Origin: Synergistaceae bacterium
GTDB lineage: Bacteria > Synergistota > Synergistia > Synergistales > Aminobacteriaceae
Direction: 5' to 3'
DNA: 64,000 bases
NCBI GenBank assembly: GCA_017450125.1
Contig: JAFSWZ010000007.1
Coordinates: 1 to 64,000, forward strand
Within the stretch, counting starts at the first letter, position 1, and each line of letters begins with the position of its first letter. The notes under the pieces are model-generated. The model was not told where the DNA came from and made no database searches. It worked only from the letters and a program-made list of their open reading frames with translations. Positions 25,001 through 33,561 of this stretch are shown here, one piece after another. Both the position numbers and the translations under genes were made by a program.

Positions 25001-26128
25001 TTACAGTCTGGATAATGCTCGTTGAGCAGGAACGTAGTCAGGATTGATGTCTAGTGCCCTCTCGAACCACGTGCGGGCATCGTCCTTCTTCTTCATGCTC
25101 CGCGCAATCTCCCCAGCCCTGAACGCCGCGAGGTAGTCATTGCTGTTTTCCTCGAACATACTGGTGTAGGCATCGTAAGCTTTTTTACCGTTCCCGAGCT
25201 TGGCCGCGTTTATGTGCTTGACCCTCAGTGTGTTAGCCTCGCCCGAAGGCAGACCGTACGACTGAACGACTTTCGCGGGGTCAGTGGAGTTGTTCTCGAA
25301 CTTCGGCGTTGTCGCTGCTGCAGGAACAGACGCAGCGGCGAAGCCTGAAGTCTTTACCGGCGCGGGTGTATCCTCTGCCTGCGGGGCTGTCTGCCCTTCG
25401 GACTTCTTCCTGCTGGACTTGCTCTTTGACGACGAGACAGGGGCTTTCTCCTTAGCGGCCTTCTTGCCCTTCTTGGGCGTGGGGGTGAGAATCTCGGTGA
25501 GGGTGTCTTTGCCGGTCAGAGCCTTCTCGATTCCGGGTGCAAGTTTTGCGGCGGCCTGAGCTATGGCTACGTTCTCGATGCCTCCGAACTCAGAATCAGC
25601 GAAACTTATTCCGTAGAATGTGGTTATGTTGTCGGACTTCGAGGCCTCTCCGTCTGCACCGTCCGCGAACACTACCGCTGCCGTCTCCGTGTCAATCACC
25701 CTGACATCAAGCGTTGCCTTGACCTTCTGTTTTGCGTTTCCGACTGCTATGGGCAACACCATGAGCGGCACGGCCATTCCTGAGGCACCGCGCGCAAGGT
25801 TGGTGATCGAGCCCAGAAGAATATACTGGCATCCGGCGAGCTTGCCCACACGTGCGGCTGTCCTGTTGTCGATGAGGCCGGACATCCCCAAGTTGATTTC
25901 GCTCCCGACTGCCTCGAGGCGGTCGCGTTCCAAGAGCTGTATGCCTTCGGACTTGAACAGCATCCTCCCGAAGAAGTCGCCGATAACTGCGGCCATTCCG
26001 TCGGGCACATCGTAAGTCTTGCTCGAGAATCTCATGATACCGAGCCTCACGGGTTCAGCTTCATCATCAGCGAAAGAGCATCCCGCAATCATCATAACAG
26101 CCAATAACGCACACAAAACCTTCTTCAT
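25001..26128 (-). CDS. CsgG-like lipoprotein with C-terminal TPR-like region
   Basis: 375 residues. The N-terminus (MKKVLCALLAVMMIAGCSFA) is a lipoprotein signal with lipobox IAGC. The central domain fits the CsgG family: LGIMRFSSKTYDVPDGM, then LLERDRLEAV and YILLGSITNLA. A low-complexity Ala/Pro/Ser/Lys linker (about 240-290) leads to a C-terminal region with TPR-like helices (DDARTWFERALDINPDYVPAQ). CsgG forms an outer-membrane pore for curli, but no csg genes are here; many CsgG-like lipoproteins have unknown roles in secretion or envelope upkeep. ATG 26128 has GGAGG before it. Single gene with its own terminator. Confidence 0.78.
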   Translation of the reverse strand: MKKVLCALLAVMMIAGCSFADDEAEPVRLGIMRFSSKTYDVPDGMAAVIGDFFGRMLFKSEGIQLLERDRLEAVGSEINLGMSGLIDNRTAARVGKLAGCQYILLGSITNLARGASGMAVPLMVLPIAVGNAKQKVKATLDVRVIDTETAAVVFADGADGEASKSDNITTFYGISFADSEFGGIENVAIAQAAAKLAPGIEKALTGKDTLTEILTPTPKKGKKAAKEKAPVSSSKSKSSRKKSEGQTAPQAEDTPAPVKTSGFAAASVPAAATTPKFENNSTDPAKVVQSYGLPSGEANTLRVKHINAAKLGNGKKAYDAYTSMFEENSNDYLAAFRAGEIARSMKKKDDARTWFERALDINPDYVPAQRALSRL

Positions 26129-26149
26129 AAATTTCTGCCTCCATTGTGT

Positions 26150-26188
26150 AATAAAAAGCTCCCGCCCCAACAACAGGGACAGGAGCAC
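26150..26188 (-). terminator. Terminator after gap
   Basis: On the minus strand GTGCTCCTGTCCCTG, loop, GGGGCGGGAGC then TTTTTATT. It separates gap from the CsgG-like gene. Confidence 0.85.
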
Positions 26189-26201
26189 AGATCCTGAATG
26201 A

Positions 26202-27215
26202 CTACTTCAGCTCGGAGAAGTACTTAATGGTGCGTACCATCTGGCTGGTGTAGCTGTTCTCGTTGTCGTACCAGGATACCACCTGAACAAGCGTCATGTT
26301 GTCGCCTACGGGCTTGCACTTCGTCTGTGTTGCGTCGAAGATGCTTCCTGCAGTGCTGTCGATGATGTCGCTGGAGACGATCTCGTCAGTGTTGTACTCG
26401 AAGGACTCGGTCTCTTCGGCCTTCATCTGCGCGTTGACCTGATCCTTAGTTACCGTGCCCATGACCACCGCGTCAAGGATTGTCGTTGAGCCTGTCGGTG
26501 TCGGAACTCTCTGTGCTGCGCCGTCAAGTTTGCCTGCCAGCTCGGGGATAACGAGGCCGATTGCCTTCGCCGCGCCCGTCGAGTTGGGGACGATGTTGCA
26601 TGCAGCTGCGCGTGCCCTGCGGAGGTCGCCCTTGCGGTGAGGTCCGTCAAGAATCATCTGGTCGCCGGTGTACGCGTGGACTGTCGTCATGAAGCCGGAG
26701 ACGATGGGTGCAAGGTCATTGAGTGCCTTTGCCATAGGAGCAAGGCAGTTCGTGGTGCAGCTTGCGGCGGAAATGATCGTGTCGGTCGGCTTCAGTGTCT
26801 GGTGGTTGACGTTGAAGACGACTGTAGGAAGGTCATTGCCTGCGGGTGCGGAAATTACTACCTTGCGCGCACCGGCCTTGATGTGGGCTTCGGCCTTTGC
26901 CTTTGACGCGTAGAAGCCTGAGCACTCAAGCACTACGTCTACCTTCAGTTCTCCCCAAGGAAGCTCCTCTGCTTTGGGCTTCGCGTAAATGGTGATGACT
27001 TTGCCGTCTACGGTGATTGTGCCCTTCTCGTCGTCGAAGTCCACAGCGTGCGGATAACGTCCGTGCGTAGTGTCGAACTTGAGCAGGTGAGCAAGCATCT
27101 TGGGTGCGACAAGGTCATTGATAGCTACGACTTCATAGCCCTCCGCGTCAAACATCTGACGGAAAGCAAGGCGGCCGATGCGTCCGAAGCCGTTAATAGC
27201 GACTCGTACAGCCAT
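26202..27215 (-). CDS. gap: Glyceraldehyde-3-phosphate dehydrogenase
   Basis: NAD-dependent glycolytic enzyme, 337 residues from ATG 27215 ([20 protein letters not shown]); GGAGG is just upstream and the longer frame to 27281 is not conserved. The active-site Cys is in [23 protein letters not shown] and [12 protein letters not shown] complete the family pattern. Asp or similar at the end of the second beta strand (INDLVAPKM) suggests NAD. Monocistronic, with pgk not adjacent. Confidence 0.97.
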   Translation of the reverse strand: MAVRVAINGFGRIGRLAFRQMFDAEGYEVVAINDLVAPKMLAHLLKFDTTHGRYPHAVDFDDEKGTITVDGKVITIYAKPKAEELPWGELKVDVVLECSGFYASKAKAEAHIKAGARKVVISAPAGNDLPTVVFNVNHQTLKPTDTIISAASCTTNCLAPMAKALNDLAPIVSGFMTTVHAYTGDQMILDGPHRKGDLRRARAAACNIVPNSTGAAKAIGLVIPELAGKLDGAAQRVPTPTGSTTILDAVVMGTVTKDQVNAQMKAEETESFEYNTDEIVSSDIIDSTAGSIFDATQTKCKPVGDNMTLVQVVSWYDNENSYTSQMVRTIKYFSELK

Positions 27216-27258
27216 GATAAATTCCTCCAGTTTGTGAAAAGTTTGAATGTGCACAGCT

Positions 27259-27264
27259 ATTATA
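27259..27264 (-). promoter_or_regulatory. Possible -10 box of gap
   Basis: TATAAT on the minus strand about 45 nt before the gap start. No clear -35 box is seen, so this is only a candidate. Confidence 0.4.
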
Positions 27265-27280
27265 CAACACTTTGTGCGCA

Positions 27281-27318
27281 AAAAAGAAAGACCCCGCGAA
27301 TTTCACGGAGTCTTCTGG
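27281..27318 (-). terminator. Terminator of the flagellin transcript
   Basis: On the minus strand AAGACTCCG, loop, CGGGGTCTT followed by TCTTTTTT, 42 nt after the flagellin stop. Confidence 0.8.
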
Positions 27319-27359
27319 GTTGGAGTTTGTATGTGTGAAAATTTCTGCTGTCGTTAATC

Positions 27360-29876
27360 CTACTGGAGCAGGCTCAGCACTGACTGCGGGAGCTGGTTTG
27401 CCTGAGCAAGCATCGAAGTGCCGCTCTGGTTGAGTATCTGGAGCTTCACGAACTCCATCATCGTTGCCGCCATGTCCGCGTCCCTGATTCTGCTCTCTGC
27501 CGCCGTCAGGTTCGTCATCGTCGTGGTCAGGTTCTCGCTGGTGTACTCGAGGGCGTTCTGGTACGCACCGATCTTCGCGCGCTGGGTCGAGACCATGTTG
27601 ATGGCCGCGTCGATCTGCCCGATTGCCTTTGAGGCCGTCTCGCGGGTCGTAACGTTGATGTTCGTAACGCCGAGCGCACCTGCAGACATGTTGCCGATGT
27701 CTATTGCGATGTCCTCGCCCTCGTTCGCGCCGATCTGGAAGACTGTCGACGTGTCAACGATGTGGATTACTGCCTCATAGAGGTTGTCGTCCTGCACAAG
27801 GTTGAAGTTGTCATCGCCTTCGCTCCAGCTGGCCTTGATGTTGGCCGTCGGGCTGAACTCGATGTCTACGTTGTCGTGAAGAACGCCGATGAGCCTGTTG
27901 TCCGCTACTTTGACGTTCGTTACGACAGGAGTGCCGGTGTGAGCGTCGTAGATTGATGCCCTGAAGGCCGTCGTAGAGCTCTCCTGCACAACGTTGAGCG
28001 CAAACGTGTTGATGAGGTCTTCGTCGCCGCTGAATGTCAGATCTCCTGCACCGCCGGGAAGCAGTGAACGGAAGATGAACGTTCCGCCGACTGTCTCGAG
28101 GCCCTGAGACTTCTTCTCGCTCTCCTCGACGAACGTGCAGAACTTGTCAGCATATGCTCCGTCAAGGTACTTGCTCTGCCCGAGCCCGTTGGCTATCGCG
28201 TCGTTGAACTTGTCGCGCAGCTCGTTGACCGTGTCGGTCGCGTAGATCGTTATTTCGGTTGACTTGCCGTCACCCTGAGAGATCGTGATGGTCTTCGGGG
28301 TGTCGAGCATGAACACGCCGGACTTGTTCCAGAACGTGTTGAGGTCGCGGAGCTTCGTGTCGCCGGTTGCGGTCTTGCCGATGTACGCGGCCGTGAACTT
28401 CGCAAGCGTCTGCTCCGTGTTGTCGGCGGAGAACTTATTGTCCGTCGTGATGATTACGTCGCCTTCGTAGACTGTGCCGTTCTCGCTGTTCACGTAGAAG
28501 TTCCTGAAGTGAAGATCCTTGTTCTGGCTGGCTTCGGCGTTGAGGTTATAGGTGAGCTGCTTGGAGACCATGTACAGCGGATTCGTTTCCTCGTCGTACT
28601 GCTCGCTCTCCGTGTCCTGCTCGGCCTGCCACCCGTCCGGCCACTTGGGGTCTACGTAGCCCTTCACCGTTACTGCCATATCAGCTTCTACGTCTTCGGT
28701 GTCAGAGTCGCCGTCGATGTCTCCGCCTGTGCCTGTAACGTTCAGCACGAACTTTGCGCCGCTCGAGAATTTCACTGCGCTGTCGTCATCTGAGTCCGGC
28801 GCGGTGTACGAGAGGCTTAATGCGGCCTCGTAGTCGTCGCTGTCAGTGTCTATCTTGACACCCACAAGATCAGAAATGTCTATGCTGTCGCTGTCCGTCT
28901 TAAGGATGATGTTCTCGCGCACTGCGTTGCTGACTGTCCCGTCAACACCCAGAATGTTCGACTGCGCCTTAAGAGTTACCGTGCCGTTCTTGTCATCGAC
29001 TGACAGAACCTCGAACAGTATGCTTGCGTTGTTCATGATGTCGCCGGCCTCTGTCGAGAATATCCCTTCGACATCTTCTGCAAGAGCTGCTACTTTCTTT
29101 GTGTCGTCGTCTTCATCGGCCTTCGTGAAACCGTACGCGCCTACAACTGTTGCTCCGGCCTCTGCCACCGAATCAGCCTCTTCCACAACATAATCACCTG
29201 CAGGAAGCTGGTCGACCGCTACTCCAGTTACTCCGTATTCTGTATTGAGCTCGGTATCAGTTATGACGTTGGGATGCTTTATGGTCATGATTGAGGACTT
29301 CTGCACCTGACCCTTGCCCGTCTGGTTGGGGTCTACCGTAACCTGAATCCTGTAGTTGCCCTCAAAGGACTTCTTCTGCCCGAACTGGTCAAGCTCACGG
29401 AGCGAACCCTTCACGTATGCCTTGACATCGAGATTGCTGGATGACGTGATTCCTGCGCTCGAGCCGTCAAGAAGCCTCTTCTTGTTGAACTGCGTGGTGT
29501 TGGCTATGCGGTTGATCTGATCCTGTAGCTGATCGATCTCGAGCTGTATGTAGCTCCTGTCCTGTGCCGTCAGCGTGTCGTTGCTGGCCTGAACCGCAAG
29601 CTCGCGCATTCTCTGGAGCATCGAGTTCGTCTCGCCGAGCGCGCCTTCTGCAACCTGAAGCATTGACGTTGCGTCCTGAGTGTTCCTGATCGCCAGCTCG
29701 AGGCCGGAAATCTGGGAGCGCATCTTCTCGCTGATTGCGAACCCTGCCGCATCGTCGGCCGCGCTGTTGATGCGCAGTCCTGTGGAGAGCTTCTGTATCG
29801 TCTTCTCCATCGCGCTATTGGTACTGTTCAGCGAGTTGTACGCTGTGAGTGCCGGTATGTTGTGATAAATCCTCAT
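27360..29876 (-). CDS. Flagellin with long variable domain
   Basis: 838 residues, well over the usual 300-500. The conserved D0/D1 N-terminus reads MRIYHNIPALTAYNSLNSTN, then KLSTGLRINSAADDAAGFAI and MRELAVQASNDTLT; the C-terminal half has MVSTQRAKIGAYQNALEYT and ends LAQANQLPQSVLSLLQ. These form the coiled-coil core of the filament. Between them lie about 560 acidic residues (Asp/Glu/Ser/Thr-rich, several VxVDSD-like stretches) likely exposed on the filament surface. RBS AGGAGG. A consensus sigma-28 promoter (29998-30024) lies upstream. No other flagellar genes are in the window, so it is expressed as a class-3 gene apart from the assembly genes. Confidence 0.96.
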   Translation of the reverse strand: MRIYHNIPALTAYNSLNSTNSAMEKTIQKLSTGLRINSAADDAAGFAISEKMRSQISGLELAIRNTQDATSMLQVAEGALGETNSMLQRMRELAVQASNDTLTAQDRSYIQLEIDQLQDQINRIANTTQFNKKRLLDGSSAGITSSSNLDVKAYVKGSLRELDQFGQKKSFEGNYRIQVTVDPNQTGKGQVQKSSIMTIKHPNVITDTELNTEYGVTGVAVDQLPAGDYVVEEADSVAEAGATVVGAYGFTKADEDDDTKKVAALAEDVEGIFSTEAGDIMNNASILFEVLSVDDKNGTVTLKAQSNILGVDGTVSNAVRENIILKTDSDSIDISDLVGVKIDTDSDDYEAALSLSYTAPDSDDDSAVKFSSGAKFVLNVTGTGGDIDGDSDTEDVEADMAVTVKGYVDPKWPDGWQAEQDTESEQYDEETNPLYMVSKQLTYNLNAEASQNKDLHFRNFYVNSENGTVYEGDVIITTDNKFSADNTEQTLAKFTAAYIGKTATGDTKLRDLNTFWNKSGVFMLDTPKTITISQGDGKSTEITIYATDTVNELRDKFNDAIANGLGQSKYLDGAYADKFCTFVEESEKKSQGLETVGGTFIFRSLLPGGAGDLTFSGDEDLINTFALNVVQESSTTAFRASIYDAHTGTPVVTNVKVADNRLIGVLHDNVDIEFSPTANIKASWSEGDDNFNLVQDDNLYEAVIHIVDTSTVFQIGANEGEDIAIDIGNMSAGALGVTNINVTTRETASKAIGQIDAAINMVSTQRAKIGAYQNALEYTSENLTTTMTNLTAAESRIRDADMAATMMEFVKLQILNQSGTSMLAQANQLPQSVLSLLQ

Positions 29877-29997
29877 CGTATTTAGCCTCCTGCAAACGGG
29901 ATTGTGTCAATCCTCGTCTCTCAATATTTGTTCTCCTTCTTAAGGTTCGTGCTGCAGTCCGTTGCAGTAAATCGGCTTCCGTGCCCTCACGTGTTAG

Positions 29998-30024
29998 TTA
30001 TCGGCCTCACCGATTCAGACTTTA
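29998..30024 (-). promoter_or_regulatory. Sigma-28 (FliA) promoter of flagellin
   Basis: On the minus strand TAAA, a 15-nt spacer and GCCGATAA, an exact match to the FliA consensus. Start near 29990 gives a 5' leader of about 115 nt with a GGATTG/CAATCC hairpin (29899-29913) before the ribosome-binding site. Confidence 0.92.
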
Positions 30025-30035
30025 GCACTCTCAAT

Positions 30036-30063
30036 TTGACAAACGCACAAATTCTGATATGAT
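30036..30063 (+). promoter_or_regulatory. Promoter of tRNA-Val (GAC)
   Basis: TTGACA, 16-nt spacer, TATGAT. Predicted start about 13 nt before the tRNA. It lies back to back with the sigma-28 promoter of flagellin; their -35 regions are about 12 nt apart. Confidence 0.85.
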
Positions 30064-30082
30064 AAGCCGCGTTTTGCTTCAA

Positions 30083-30157
30083 GGGTGGTTAGTTCAGAGG
30101 TAGAACGCTTCCTTGACACGGAAGAGGTCAGAAGTTCGATTCTTCTATCACCCACCA
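30083..30157 (+). tRNA. tRNA-Val (GAC)
   Basis: 75 nt with encoded CCA. Acceptor GGGTGGT pairs with ATCACCC; anticodon loop TTGACAC gives GAC; T-loop TTCGATT. Followed by a terminator. Confidence 0.97.
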
Positions 30158-30170
30158 TCTGGACGTTGAC

Positions 30171-30207
30171 AGCTCCGAAGGATTGCGAGAATCTTTCGGG
30201 GCTTTTC
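30171..30207 (+). terminator. Terminator after tRNA-Val
   Basis: Stem AGCTCCGAA/TTCGGGGCT with an inner GATT/AATC stem, then TTTTCTG. It closes the single-tRNA transcript. Confidence 0.8.
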
Positions 30208-30223
30208 TGTTGCCGCGCGCAAA

Positions 30224-30257
30224 AAAAAAAATTCCCCCCGACTTGGCCGGAGGGATT
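30224..30257 (-). terminator. Terminator after jag
   Basis: On the minus strand AATCCCTCCG, loop, CGGGGGGAATT then a run of about ten T. Ends the rpmH-rnpA-yidD-yidC-jag transcript. Confidence 0.8.
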
Positions 30258-30263
30258 TTGTCT

Positions 30264-31016
30264 CTAGCGTCTGAAGCGTCTTCTCGGGGAATCGGTGTTC
30301 CCGCGTTCGCCCCTCTCGCGCTCGCTTCTCTCTCTCTGCGCACGCACCCTCGTCATCGCAGGGCCGGGAAGCCTAACGCTGTCAGGGTCGTACTTCGGCA
30401 TCACGACAACCTTCCTCATCGGTGCTTCTCCGACAGACTCCGTCGTAACATCGCCCCTGTTCTTCAGCGTCGTGTGTATAACCCAGCGTTCCCACGAAGC
30501 CATAGGGTCAAGCCGTATCGGTCGGCCGTACTTCACTGCCTGCCGTGCCGTAGCTTCCGCCAGACGCTCGAGGCTCTTCGTCCTGCGCTCGCGGTAACCG
30601 CACGAGTCTACCTTCAGGCGCGGTTCGCTTCTCGGGTCGCGAAGAGCAAGGTTCACGAGGTATTCCATGCCCTTGATTGTGTCGGCATAGCGTCCCACAA
30701 CGTAGTCCGCCGCGTCCTCGCCCTCAATGTCCAGCATGTTGCCTTCCTGCGCCGTGCATTCTGCGCTGAAGTCCATCAGCTTCAGAACTTCGTTGACGAA
30801 ATCTACTCCGCGCGACACCAGGTCTTCTTTCGCGATGGCCGTAACTTCGACGGTCAGCTTCTTCTTTCCGCCGAACAGACCGCCCAGAAATCCGCTCTTC
30901 TCCGTGCTGAGAACTTCTGCCTTAAGGTCTTCTACTGGTATCTTCCACTGCTTGGAGGCCTCGATCAATGCCTCGCTGACTTCTGAGGCTTCAAGTGTAA
31001 TTTTGCGCTCAATCAT
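30264..31016 (-). CDS. jag: RNA-binding protein Jag/KhpB
   Basis: 250 residues: Jag_N domain (ITLEASEVSEALIEASKQWK, then LSTEKSGFLGG), a KH-like region (about 75-150, with VGRYADTIKGMEYLVNLAL in place of the classic GxxG loop) and an R3H domain with RIGxRP-like block (LAEATARQAVKYGRPIRLDP) and WERWVIHTTLK. The end is Arg-rich and low complexity. The family binds small RNAs and mRNAs and is tied to cell elongation with KhpA in Gram-positives; here its position after yidC is the standard one. The stop TAG lies just before its terminator. Confidence 0.92.
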   Translation of the reverse strand: MIERKITLEASEVSEALIEASKQWKIPVEDLKAEVLSTEKSGFLGGLFGGKKKLTVEVTAIAKEDLVSRGVDFVNEVLKLMDFSAECTAQEGNMLDIEGEDAADYVVGRYADTIKGMEYLVNLALRDPRSEPRLKVDSCGYRERRTKSLERLAEATARQAVKYGRPIRLDPMASWERWVIHTTLKNRGDVTTESVGEAPMRKVVVMPKYDPDSVRLPGPAMTRVRAQRERSERERGERGNTDSPRRRFRR

Positions 31017-31034
31017 TCGTTACACCTCCGCGCA

Positions 31035-31865
31035 CTATTTTACTCTCGGCTTGTCCCTGTACAACGTCGGCTTGTTCTGCATTTCTGCGCTGGTCTTCTT
31101 CGCAACTCTCATTTGGTGCACTATTCCCATCAATGACGAGACACCCCAGTACAACAGCACCCCTCCTGGAAGCCCGAAGCAGATGAACGTCAGGAACAGC
31201 GGCATAAACCAATTCATCATCGCCATCTGTGAGTTCCCTGCAGTCGTAAGGTGCTGCTGAAGCCACGTGAGATACGCAATCAGCACCAGCAGAATGAAGT
31301 TGAATATCCAGATGCCTATGTTCGAGAACAGAAGGCTTAAGTTGGTGAAGGACGAGAACAGCACCATCACGAAGCCGAGCTGTTCGTTAGGTATTCTCAC
31401 GCCGGACTCGTCGACGAGCCTCAACGCTTCGGCAACTGTGGTGAGTACGCTTCCTCCGAGATTCACGCCCAAGAAGGTTACATCGGTGAAGGCTTCCGTC
31501 TTCGTGAGGTCGTAAAGCACTCCGTAGAGCAGGATGAATATCGGGAGCTGAATGATTAACGGAAGGCAGCCGCTCGCAGGGTTGACCTTGTTCTCCTTGT
31601 AGAGTGCCATCGTCTCCTCGTTCAGCTTGTCCTTGTCGTCAGCGTATTTCTCCTGCAGGACGTTGAGCTGTGGCTGGAGCTTCTGCATCTTCTGCATACT
31701 CGCCATCTGCTTTGCCGTCAGCGGGTGCATCAAGAGCCTGACCAGCAGGGTAAGGGCGATAATCGCCAGTCCCCACGCGAAGTTAGTGCTTATTCCGATG
31801 GAAGTTATAGCGTTGTGGATGATCTGCAGCAGACCTAACAGCAATACTTTTGCCTGTGCCCACAT
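31035..31865 (-). CDS. yidC: Membrane protein insertase YidC (short form)
   Basis: 276 residues, without the large periplasmic domain of E. coli YidC, as in Gram-positive-type forms. The core reads LAIIALTLLVRLLMHPLTAKQ (TM2 region with the Arg of the hydrophilic groove), then the coiled hairpin QKLQPQLNVLQEKYADDKDK, and GCLPLIIQLPIFILLYG. It inserts and folds inner-membrane proteins. Lies between yidD and jag, in the rpmH-rnpA-yidD-yidC-jag order. The start ATGTGGGC at 31865 lies 3 nt after the yidD stop; its RBS is weak, so coupling is likely. Confidence 0.95.
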   Translation of the reverse strand: MWAQAKVLLLGLLQIIHNAITSIGISTNFAWGLAIIALTLLVRLLMHPLTAKQMASMQKMQKLQPQLNVLQEKYADDKDKLNEETMALYKENKVNPASGCLPLIIQLPIFILLYGVLYDLTKTEAFTDVTFLGVNLGGSVLTTVAEALRLVDESGVRIPNEQLGFVMVLFSSFTNLSLLFSNIGIWIFNFILLVLIAYLTWLQQHLTTAGNSQMAMMNWFMPLFLTFICFGLPGGVLLYWGVSSLMGIVHQMRVAKKTSAEMQNKPTLYRDKPRVK

Positions 31866-31868
31866 GTC

Positions 31869-32105
31869 TTATTGTTTCACCTCTCGTGATTTTTTCGGCG
31901 GAGGGTCATAGCCTCCGGGATTCCATGCCCCGCACTTCAGAAGCCTCTTCACGGTCAGGACAGTACCCTTGACGAAGCCCCATTCCTGGTAGACGGCAGC
32001 GGCATAGCTCGAGCAGGTCGGGTAGAACCTGCAGTGCCGGCCGATGTATGGGGAGATAAGTATCTGGTATGCCCGGATGAGTAGGACTGCGATGCGGGAA
32101 AGCAT
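31869..32105 (-). CDS. yidD: Membrane protein insertion efficiency factor YidD
   Basis: 78 residues with the family pattern IRAYQILISPYIGRHCRFYP, TCSSYAAAVYQEWG and CGAWNPGGYDPPP (conserved Cys residues and the GG motif). A small amphipathic inner-membrane-associated protein that helps YidC. It sits in its standard place between rnpA and yidC. Confidence 0.96.
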   Translation of the reverse strand: MLSRIAVLLIRAYQILISPYIGRHCRFYPTCSSYAAAVYQEWGFVKGTVLTVKRLLKCGAWNPGGYDPPPKKSREVKQ

Positions 32106-32111
32106 GACGTG

Positions 32112-32450
32112 TTACTTCAGCAGTAACTTTTTGCGCCTGAGGAGACGTTCAAGGTCGCGCGCGATGTCATGAGTTTTCGCGCCGAGTCCTTCGTTCTTCA
32201 GGCAGAGAACTAGGGAGATGCCGGGAGTTATTCTGTCCGAGAGATGACGGAACGCCTCACGCAGGATTCTTCTGCCGCGAACCCGTACGTGAGCCTTGCC
32301 CTGACGCTTTCCGACCGCTACGCCGAACCTCACTGCGTCCGTGTCCTCCCGCGCAAACAATAACCGCACAAGCTCTCCGTTGGTTCGTGTGCCTGTGCGG
32401 AATACTGCGTCAAATTCCCGGCCCTTCCTGAGCTTCAAGATGTTAGGCAC
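32112..32450 (-). CDS. rnpA: Ribonuclease P protein component
   Basis: Protein subunit of RNase P, which matures tRNA 5' ends. 112 residues from GTG 32450 (VPNILKLRKGREFDAVF); the family signature is GKAHVRVRGRRILREAFR. GTG is chosen because it gives the normal length and overlaps the rpmH stop by 8 nt. The frame stays open 25 codons upstream to ATG 32525, deep inside rpmH, so a longer form is possible as in Thermus, but that extension is Arg/Ala-rich shadow sequence. Confidence 0.93.
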   Translation of the reverse strand: MPNILKLRKGREFDAVFRTGTRTNGELVRLLFAREDTDAVRFGVAVGKRQGKAHVRVRGRRILREAFRHLSDRITPGISLVLCLKNEGLGAKTHDIARDLERLLRRKKLLLK

Positions 32451-32583
32451 GCGTAAGGTACTTTCTGCCTTTGCGCCTTCTGTTGCGGAGAATCTTGCGC
32501 CCCGACGGCGATGCTGAACGTGCAAGAAAGCCTATCTTTCTCCTTCTGGGGATTACGTGGGGCTGATATGTACCCTTCTTCAT
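32443..32583 (-). CDS. rpmH: 50S ribosomal protein L34
   Basis: 46 residues: MKKGTYQPHVIPRRRKIGFL, then RKILRNRRRKGRKYLTRA. The usual L34 has KRTYQPS...GF..RM.T..GR..L..RR.KGR; here the family core GFLARSASPSGRKILRNRR is clear. First gene of the block. It is preceded by a strong promoter (32641-32670). GGAG at about 32593 is the ribosome-binding site. No dnaA is upstream; the divergent rapZ gene is there instead. Confidence 0.93.
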   Translation of the reverse strand: MKKGTYQPHVIPRRRKIGFLARSASPSGRKILRNRRRKGRKYLTRA

Positions 32584-32640
32584 GATGCGAAGTACTCCTC
32601 TCTGTGTGAATAGTTATGATTGTTGGGATAAAGCTAAGGA

Positions 32641-32670
32641 ATTATAGCACAGCGTTTTTGTGGTGTACAA
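32641..32670 (-). promoter_or_regulatory. Promoter of the rpmH operon
   Basis: On the minus strand TTGTAC (-35, 32665-32670), 18-nt spacer and TGCTATAAT (extended -10, 32641-32649). Lies in the 114-bp gap shared with rapZ on the other strand. Confidence 0.8.
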
Positions 32671-32697
32671 TTAGCGGGCAAAAGGAGGAATCAGCGA

Positions 32698-33561
32698 GTG
32701 AAACAGTTCATCATAGTTACCGGCATGAGCGGAGCAGGGAAGACCATGACCCTGAAGGTTCTCGAGGACTTCGGCTTCATCACGATAGACAACCTTCCGC
32801 CCGAACTTCTGCCCCAGCTTTTCCGCCTCATCTCTGACAGGCCGGAAGCGTCAAAGAGCAGGGGAGTCGTGGCGACGGTGGATGTACGCAACGTCAGCAG
32901 CAACTTCGTGAAGGTCATCGACGACATCTCTACGGCGTGGGGCGGCGACGTTAAGGTCATCTTCCTCACAGCGTCGGACGAGGAATTATTACGGCGTTAC
33001 GAGAGGACGCGCAGGGTTCACCCGCTGAACAGAGGCTTGTCGACGGGCGAAGGCATACGGCTCGAGAGGGAGATACTTGCGCCGGTGCTGGACAGGGCGG
33101 ACATTGTGATAGACACGTCGATGATGGATCTCCACCAGCACAGAGAACGCCTGCTTAAGGAGTTCTTCGAGTACGAGGGCGGAATATCAATCATAATAAG
33201 TTCGTTCGGGTACAAGTACGGAGTTCCTCAGGATGCCAGCTTCGTGATGGATGTGCGCTGTCTCCCGAATCCTTATTACGTCGACGAGCTCAAGAACTTA
33301 ACGGGAATTGATGAGCCAGTGAAGAAGTACCTTCTCGATTTTCCTGAGACACATAAATTTATAGAGCTCAGCAAGAACTTCCTTGATTTCGCTATCCCGC
33401 AGTTCCTCAACAACGTGCGCGGTCAGCTTCACATCTCCGTAGGGTGCACGGGCGGCCGTCATCGTTCGGTTGCTGTGGCGGAATGGCTGTACAGCATATA
33501 TTCACCCATCTACAAGGGAGTGTGCGTCATTCACAGGGACAAGGGGCACGGCCATCAATGA
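32698..33561 (+). CDS. rapZ: RNase adapter/nucleotide-binding protein RapZ (YvcJ)
   Basis: 287 residues with P-loop GMSGAGKTMTLKVLEDFGF, then TIDNLPPELLPQL, GGRHRSVAVAEWL and the C-terminal HRD segment (CVIHRDKGHGH). The family binds nucleotides and, in E. coli, controls GlmS through sRNA degradation; in others the role is less clear. GTG start at 32698 with AGGAGG before it. The stop overlaps the yvcK start by 4 nt, so the pair is co-translated, as in many bacteria; whiA, the usual third gene in Gram-positives, is absent. Confidence 0.96.
   Translation: MKQFIIVTGMSGAGKTMTLKVLEDFGFITIDNLPPELLPQLFRLISDRPEASKSRGVVATVDVRNVSSNFVKVIDDISTAWGGDVKVIFLTASDEELLRRYERTRRVHPLNRGLSTGEGIRLEREILAPVLDRADIVIDTSMMDLHQHRERLLKEFFEYEGGISIIISSFGYKYGVPQDASFVMDVRCLPNPYYVDELKNLTGIDEPVKKYLLDFPETHKFIELSKNFLDFAIPQFLNNVRGQLHISVGCTGGRHRSVAVAEWLYSIYSPIYKGVCVIHRDKGHGHQ

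Noticed and set aside
30221-30231. A10 run as a possible slippage site
   Set aside because: It is the T tail of the jag terminator on the minus strand and lies outside any gene.
32450-32525. Longer rnpA form starting at ATG 32525
   Set aside because: The added 25 residues overlap rpmH and show no conserved sequence; GTG 32450 gives the usual length. It cannot be fully ruled out.
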